Assembly: GCF_900116445.1 (NCBI RefSeq)
Contig: NZ_FPBH01000023.1
Location: 1 to 64,000, forward strand
Length of the DNA stretch: 64,000 nt
Direction: 5' to 3'
From: Paraburkholderia aspalathi
GTDB lineage: Bacteria > Pseudomonadota > Gammaproteobacteria > Burkholderiales > Burkholderiaceae
Below are positions 60,911 through 64,000 of this stretch, in pieces. Each line of letters starts with the position of its first letter. The first letter of the stretch is position 1. A program made the position numbers and the translations under genes. The notes beneath the pieces are model-generated. The model was not told the origin of the DNA. It saw only the letters and a list, made by a program, of their open reading frames with translations, and ran no database searches.

Positions 60911-62467
60911 ATGAAGAGACTTTTCGTTTGCTGCGACGGCACATGGAACTCGGATAGCGACGAGTTTCAGGGGGTGCCCGTTCCGACCAATGTCGTTCGC
61001 TTTTTCAACGCGTTGAGTGAACACGGTGAAGATGGCGTCGAGCAACTCCGCTACTACCACGTCGGCATTGGCGCTAACGAAGGCCGGGTTCGTCGCCTCG
61101 TAGACGGTGCGTTGGGATTGGGCCTCTCGCGAGACATTCGAACTGCGTACAAGTGGCTGTCCGACCACTACGAAGAAGGTTCTGAAATCTTCATCATTGG
61201 CTTTTCGCGTGGCGCGTTCACGGCGCGAAGCCTGGTGGGTATGCTTCATCGTTGTGGACTTCCTGGCGAGGCAAGCTGGGCGCTAGTCAAACAGGCATGG
61301 AACCTGTACCGGCTCGATCCAGCAACACCGGAAAACATCAGCCTGCAGGAACGGTTCTGCATCGAGAATGGCAAACCGCCTCCCATTCGCTTCCTGGGCG
61401 TGTGGGAGACGGTGGGCGCTCTCGGTATTCCTGAGATTGCGAACTTATTCGGCTTAGGGAGACAGCGCCTCGAATTTCATGACACGAGGCTTTCGCCAGA
61501 AGTTGAACGCGCGGTACAAGCCCTTGCCATTGATGAGCAGCGGAACACTTTCTTTCCAACGTTGTGGACAGATGCCGATGGTTGCGACCCGGCACGCGTG
61601 ACGCAAGTGTGGTTCCCTGGTGTGCACGCGGACGTTGGGGGCGGCTACAAGGAGACCGGGCTTTCTGACGCCACGCTCAAATGGATGATTGCCGAGGCCG
61701 CGCAGTGCGGTGCGGTGTTTGAACCGAAGATGTTGGACCAGATAGCCGATGCGGGCCAGTTGTCGCCATCCGCGGTACATGGCGTCCTTCACAACTCGCT
61801 CACAGGCTTTTACAGGAGGATCGGATTTCGTCCCCGGTCCTTTCCCTATCTGGCGAAGGATTCACGCATATGCTCCGAATCGATATCGGATCTGGCATTG
61901 GCACGGCAGGCCAGTCCGCCAATCTTTCAGGCTCCCTATCGACCGAACATCGATCCAGGGAAGGGGGTGCAGGTGCGGGTCTTCGCCAGCACGTTGTGGA
62001 ACTGGACCGGCATTTTCATGAAGGAGGGGGTGAGCTACCGGTTCAAGGTGCTTGAAGGTCAAACATGGCTGGATGGGGACAGCGTATCGGGCGCGGAGGG
62101 AACGCCTGGTAACTGGATGCAGCGCCTCTCTGCATGGTCCAAGCGAGTCAGGGGAGCGAACTGGTTCGAGCTCTGCGGTGCGATCTCATACCCAGGGGAA
62201 CCGAGCGAAGCAGGCGTGTCACCTCAACCCTTCTACTTCAGAATCGGCAGAGAGATGGAGATCAAGGCGCCTTACTCGGGTTACCTGTATTGCTTTGCCA
62301 ACGACGCCACCTGGGCGTATTGGAACAATCAAGGCAGTCTGCGGGTTGAAATCGCCGAATCAAGCGGGCTGCCGGGCGGCAAGGGGACGGCATACCGGCA
62401 CTCAGACGAAGACCTCACTGCGCCGGCAACAGCACCGGGAGGGTCTGGAGCAGGCGAACCGTCCTGA
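60911..62467 (+). CDS. DUF2235 α/β-hydrolase (Tle1-like phospholipase family)
   Basis: 518 aa. N-terminal DUF2235: MKRLFVCCDGTWNS, nucleophile elbow IIGFSRGAFTARSL (GFSRGA) and WFPGVHADVGGGY with the likely acid/base residues. The last ~150 residues form a β-rich domain of unknown type. Some DUF2235 proteins are type VI secretion phospholipases; no vgrG, PAAR or immunity gene is visible here, so a housekeeping or orphan role is equally possible. Position behind kup suggests co-transcription. Confidence 0.85.
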   Translation: MKRLFVCCDGTWNSDSDEFQGVPVPTNVVRFFNALSEHGEDGVEQLRYYHVGIGANEGRVRRLVDGALGLGLSRDIRTAYKWLSDHYEEGSEIFIIGFSRGAFTARSLVGMLHRCGLPGEASWALVKQAWNLYRLDPATPENISLQERFCIENGKPPPIRFLGVWETVGALGIPEIANLFGLGRQRLEFHDTRLSPEVERAVQALAIDEQRNTFFPTLWTDADGCDPARVTQVWFPGVHADVGGGYKETGLSDATLKWMIAEAAQCGAVFEPKMLDQIADAGQLSPSAVHGVLHNSLTGFYRRIGFRPRSFPYLAKDSRICSESISDLALARQASPPIFQAPYRPNIDPGKGVQVRVFASTLWNWTGIFMKEGVSYRFKVLEGQTWLDGDSVSGAEGTPGNWMQRLSAWSKRVRGANWFELCGAISYPGEPSEAGVSPQPFYFRIGREMEIKAPYSGYLYCFANDATWAYWNNQGSLRVEIAESSGLPGGKGTAYRHSDEDLTAPATAPGGSGAGEPS

Positions 62468-62680
62468 ACGGTGCCGCGACGGACATCGAGACTTCTTTTC
62501 GTGCTCATTGGGGCCGGGTCCGCACTTGTACGGCACCGTACCGACCTCCACCGAGGTTAAGCGCACCGTGGTTACACGCGCCTTGTGTCTTTCATTCAAA
62601 GGCGCTCGAAACACCCTCGCGCAGTATGATTTTCTTCAATCGCTCGCCCGGGCCGCCCCCTCCAGCAAGGAGTGGCCATC

Positions 62681-62845
62681 ATGCTCACAATCCGAAAACA
62701 CTATTTCTTTCCGCCGCGCTCATGGCGGAGGCAGTCGCTGCCATGCTATGGCGCGGCAAGACAGATCATTTTGCGTGATTTTGGTCCAAGGACTGAGCAG
62801 GACGTGAAAGAGTCGAAGGCCGCGATGAACAAGCAAGGCGCCTGA
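62681..62845 (+). CDS. Possible 54-aa protein of unknown function
   Basis: ATG 62681 has AAGGAG eight bases upstream, better than many real genes nearby. It encodes a basic, aromatic N-terminal half (MLTIRKHYFFPPRSWRRQSL) and a charged tail (ESKAAMNKQGA). No family recognised. Codon usage is not strongly GC3-biased, so it could be chance. Confidence 0.35.
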   Translation: MLTIRKHYFFPPRSWRRQSLPCYGAARQIILRDFGPRTEQDVKESKAAMNKQGA

Positions 62846-62901
62846 GGTCAGGCACGCAAGTGGCGTCCGAATTGCGATCATTCGAAATCTAATATTTAGG
62901 A

Positions 62902-62932
62902 TGTCGAACACAAGACGTACTGGTGTTCGACA
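62902..62932. promoter_or_regulatory. Candidate operator for the aldehyde dehydrogenase gene
   Basis: Perfect 10-bp inverted repeat TGTCGAACAC (62902-62911) and GTGTTCGACA (62923-62932), half-site centres 21 bp apart (two helical turns), 60 bp upstream of the ATG. Confidence 0.55.
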
Positions 62933-62991
62933 CGTGCTTGACGTTCCGCCCCGGGACTCAAGCCAACCTCCATTTAAAGAGAACACAAATC

Positions 62992-64000
62992 ATGGCTTAT
63001 CAAAGTGTCAACCCTAACACCGGCAAGGTCCTGAAGAGCTTCGAAAAACTGACCGATGAGCAACTTGAAAAGTCGATCGCTGCCGCCGAGACCTGTTTCC
63101 AGACGTGGAAGCACACGACCTACGCCCAGCGTGCCGAAATCGTGGATAAGGCCGCAACACTGATGCGTAAGAACGTCGATGAATTTGCCAAACTGGCGAC
63201 CCTTGAGATGGGCAAGCGCATCGACGAAGCGCGTGGCGAAGTCAGGTTCAGCGCCGACATCCTTGCTTATTACGCCGAACACGCGAAAACTTTCCTGGCA
63301 CCGACCAAACTGAATCCGAAAGTCGGTGAGGCGCATATGGAAAATAGTCCATTCGGCGTGCTCTTCTGCGTGGAGCCGTGGAATTTCCCGTACTACCAGC
63401 TTGCACGCGTCGCCGGCCCGCAACTGATGGCGGGTAACGTACTGGTGGTCAAGCATGCAGGCTGCGTACCTCAATGCGCGATTGCCTTCGAGAAACTCCT
63501 GCTCGACGCCGGCGCACCTAAGGGGGCCTACACCAATTTGTTGATCTCGCACGAGCAGTCCGAGCGAATCATCGACGACCCGCGCATCAAGGGTGTGGCA
63601 TTGACGGGCAGCGTCGAGGCCGGCAGAAGTATTGCGGCGCGAGCGGGGCAGAACCTCAAGAAGACTTCGATGGAGCTGGGTGGCAGCGATGCGTTCATCG
63701 TGCTCGATGATGCCGACCTGGAAAAGACCGTTCCGTGGGCGGTATGGGGGCGGATGTATAACGCCGGCCAGACCTGTTGCGCGGCGAAGCGATTCATCGT
63801 GCTCGATTCGATTGCCGACAAATTTCTTGCGAAGTTCAAGACCGCGCTCTCCGAATTAAAGGCAGGCGATCCGATGGACGAGAAGACGACGCACGGCCCC
63901 TTGTCCACCGAGGGGGCGTTGGTTCAACTGCTCAAGCAGGTCGACGATGCAGTGGCACATGGCGCCACGCTGGTGATGGGCGGCAAACGCATTGACCGAC
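62992..64000 (+). CDS. NAD(P)-dependent aldehyde dehydrogenase (succinate-semialdehyde dehydrogenase Sad-like), 3'-truncated by the window edge
   Basis: First 336 codons of a ~455-aa ALDH, open to the end of the window. MAYQSVNPNTGKVLKSFEKL at the N-terminus, FCVEPWNFPYYQLARV, GSVEAGRSIAARAGQ (cofactor), catalytic Glu in MELGGSDAFIV and catalytic Cys in NAGQTCCAAKRF. This pattern resembles E. coli Sad (YneI) and short GabD-like enzymes. One deviation: VVKHAGCVPQCA where relatives usually have HASNVP. Substrate probably succinate semialdehyde or a similar aldehyde. Confidence 0.92.
   Translation, partial: MAYQSVNPNTGKVLKSFEKLTDEQLEKSIAAAETCFQTWKHTTYAQRAEIVDKAATLMRKNVDEFAKLATLEMGKRIDEARGEVRFSADILAYYAEHAKTFLAPTKLNPKVGEAHMENSPFGVLFCVEPWNFPYYQLARVAGPQLMAGNVLVVKHAGCVPQCAIAFEKLLLDAGAPKGAYTNLLISHEQSERIIDDPRIKGVALTGSVEAGRSIAARAGQNLKKTSMELGGSDAFIVLDDADLEKTVPWAVWGRMYNAGQTCCAAKRFIVLDSIADKFLAKFKTALSELKAGDPMDEKTTHGPLSTEGALVQLLKQVDDAVAHGATLVMGGKRIDR

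Larger units (their letters stand above)
62468..62991. other. 524-bp interval: hairpin, possible small ORF and operator
   Basis: It contains a perfect inverted repeat, GTACGG (62528-62533) and CCGTAC (62536-62541), after the DUF2235 stop, a possible 54-codon gene at 62681 and a 10-bp inverted repeat at 62902-62932. Nothing else recognised. Confidence 0.5.

Noticed and set aside
60911..62467. Type VI secretion effector locus
   Set aside because: DUF2235 is found in such effectors, but no vgrG, PAAR, hcp, adaptor or immunity gene is present in the window.
1..64000. tRNA, rRNA, CRISPR or intact insertion sequence
   Set aside because: Reading through the intergenic intervals I found no cloverleaf-like gene, regular spacer-repeat array or transposase; short intergenic gaps leave little room. 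A tRNA or CRISPR scan would settle this.

Overview
The window is about 64 kb of GC-rich DNA with the look of a Burkholderiales genome, most likely Paraburkholderia or a close relative and probably a secondary replicon. The reasons are high GC coding bias, many LysR/AraC/GntR regulators each next to a small catabolic operon, a DUF4148 protein, a SulP transporter with a cyclic-nucleotide domain, and several polar amino acid ABC systems. I saw no tRNA, rRNA, CRISPR array or intact insertion sequence. Genus and replicon are inference.

Layout. 1-5.3 kb: end of an amino-acid-type ABC transporter, gluconokinase, gluconate 5-dehydrogenase, an accessory enolase and a LysR regulator. 5.3-11.1 kb: a SulP-STAS-cNMP transporter divergent from a SAM/adenylate cyclase/ATPase/TPR protein. 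11.2-15.1 kb: LysR, dicarboxylate-type symporter and a tandem Asp/Glu racemase. 15.1-16.8 kb: hipBA toxin-antitoxin. 16.8-19 kb: AraC regulator and aldo/keto reductase. 19-29 kb: Tat-exported epoxide hydrolase, DUF4148 protein, a LysR-MFS-creatininase cassette, exported redoxin, GFA protein, OmpR/EnvZ-type two-component system and a second Tat-exported hydrolase. 29-34 kb: CsbD, LTXXQ and other small proteins, GNAT, VOC, a leaderless solute-binding protein and a SnoaL-like protein. 34-42 kb: MDR reductase/LysR pair, AraC, ferritin-like diiron protein, OsmC, DGPF and DUF1330 proteins, EAL-HDOD protein. 42-51.4 kb: GntR regulator, complete amino-acid ABC transporter, three-part FAD/2Fe-2S dehydrogenase, DHDPS-family enzyme, hydantoinase-type amidohydrolase and FmdB-type zinc ribbon. 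51.4-64 kb: TPP enzyme, chemoreceptor, DnaJ-like protein, VOC, SUI1/YciH, NAD-epimerase, LuxR remnant, Kup, DUF2235 hydrolase and the start of an aldehyde dehydrogenase.

The strongest unexplained signal is at 19-29 kb. One ~76-96 bp multi-box promoter module occurs three times (20978-21073, 25052-25147 and inverted at 27829-27903). In each case the same end faces a gene for an exported protein 95-130 bp away: DUF4148 (with the Tat epoxide hydrolase behind it), the redoxin, and the second Tat hydrolase. The two-component system lies between copies two and three. This looks like a compact local regulon for a periplasmic hydrolase/thiol-redox function. The LysR-MFS-creatininase cassette inside it is flanked by 48-bp direct repeats that duplicate the 3' end of the redoxin gene, so it appears to be an insertion.

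The second candidate is the 42-51 kb cluster. A GTATAC-N5-GTATAC operator occurs both before the GntR gene and in the divergent promoter between the transporter and enzyme operons. The enzymes combine a hydroxyproline-dehydrogenase-like trio with a DHDPS-family lyase/deaminase and a cyclic amidohydrolase, which suggests import and breakdown of a cyclic nitrogen compound I cannot name.
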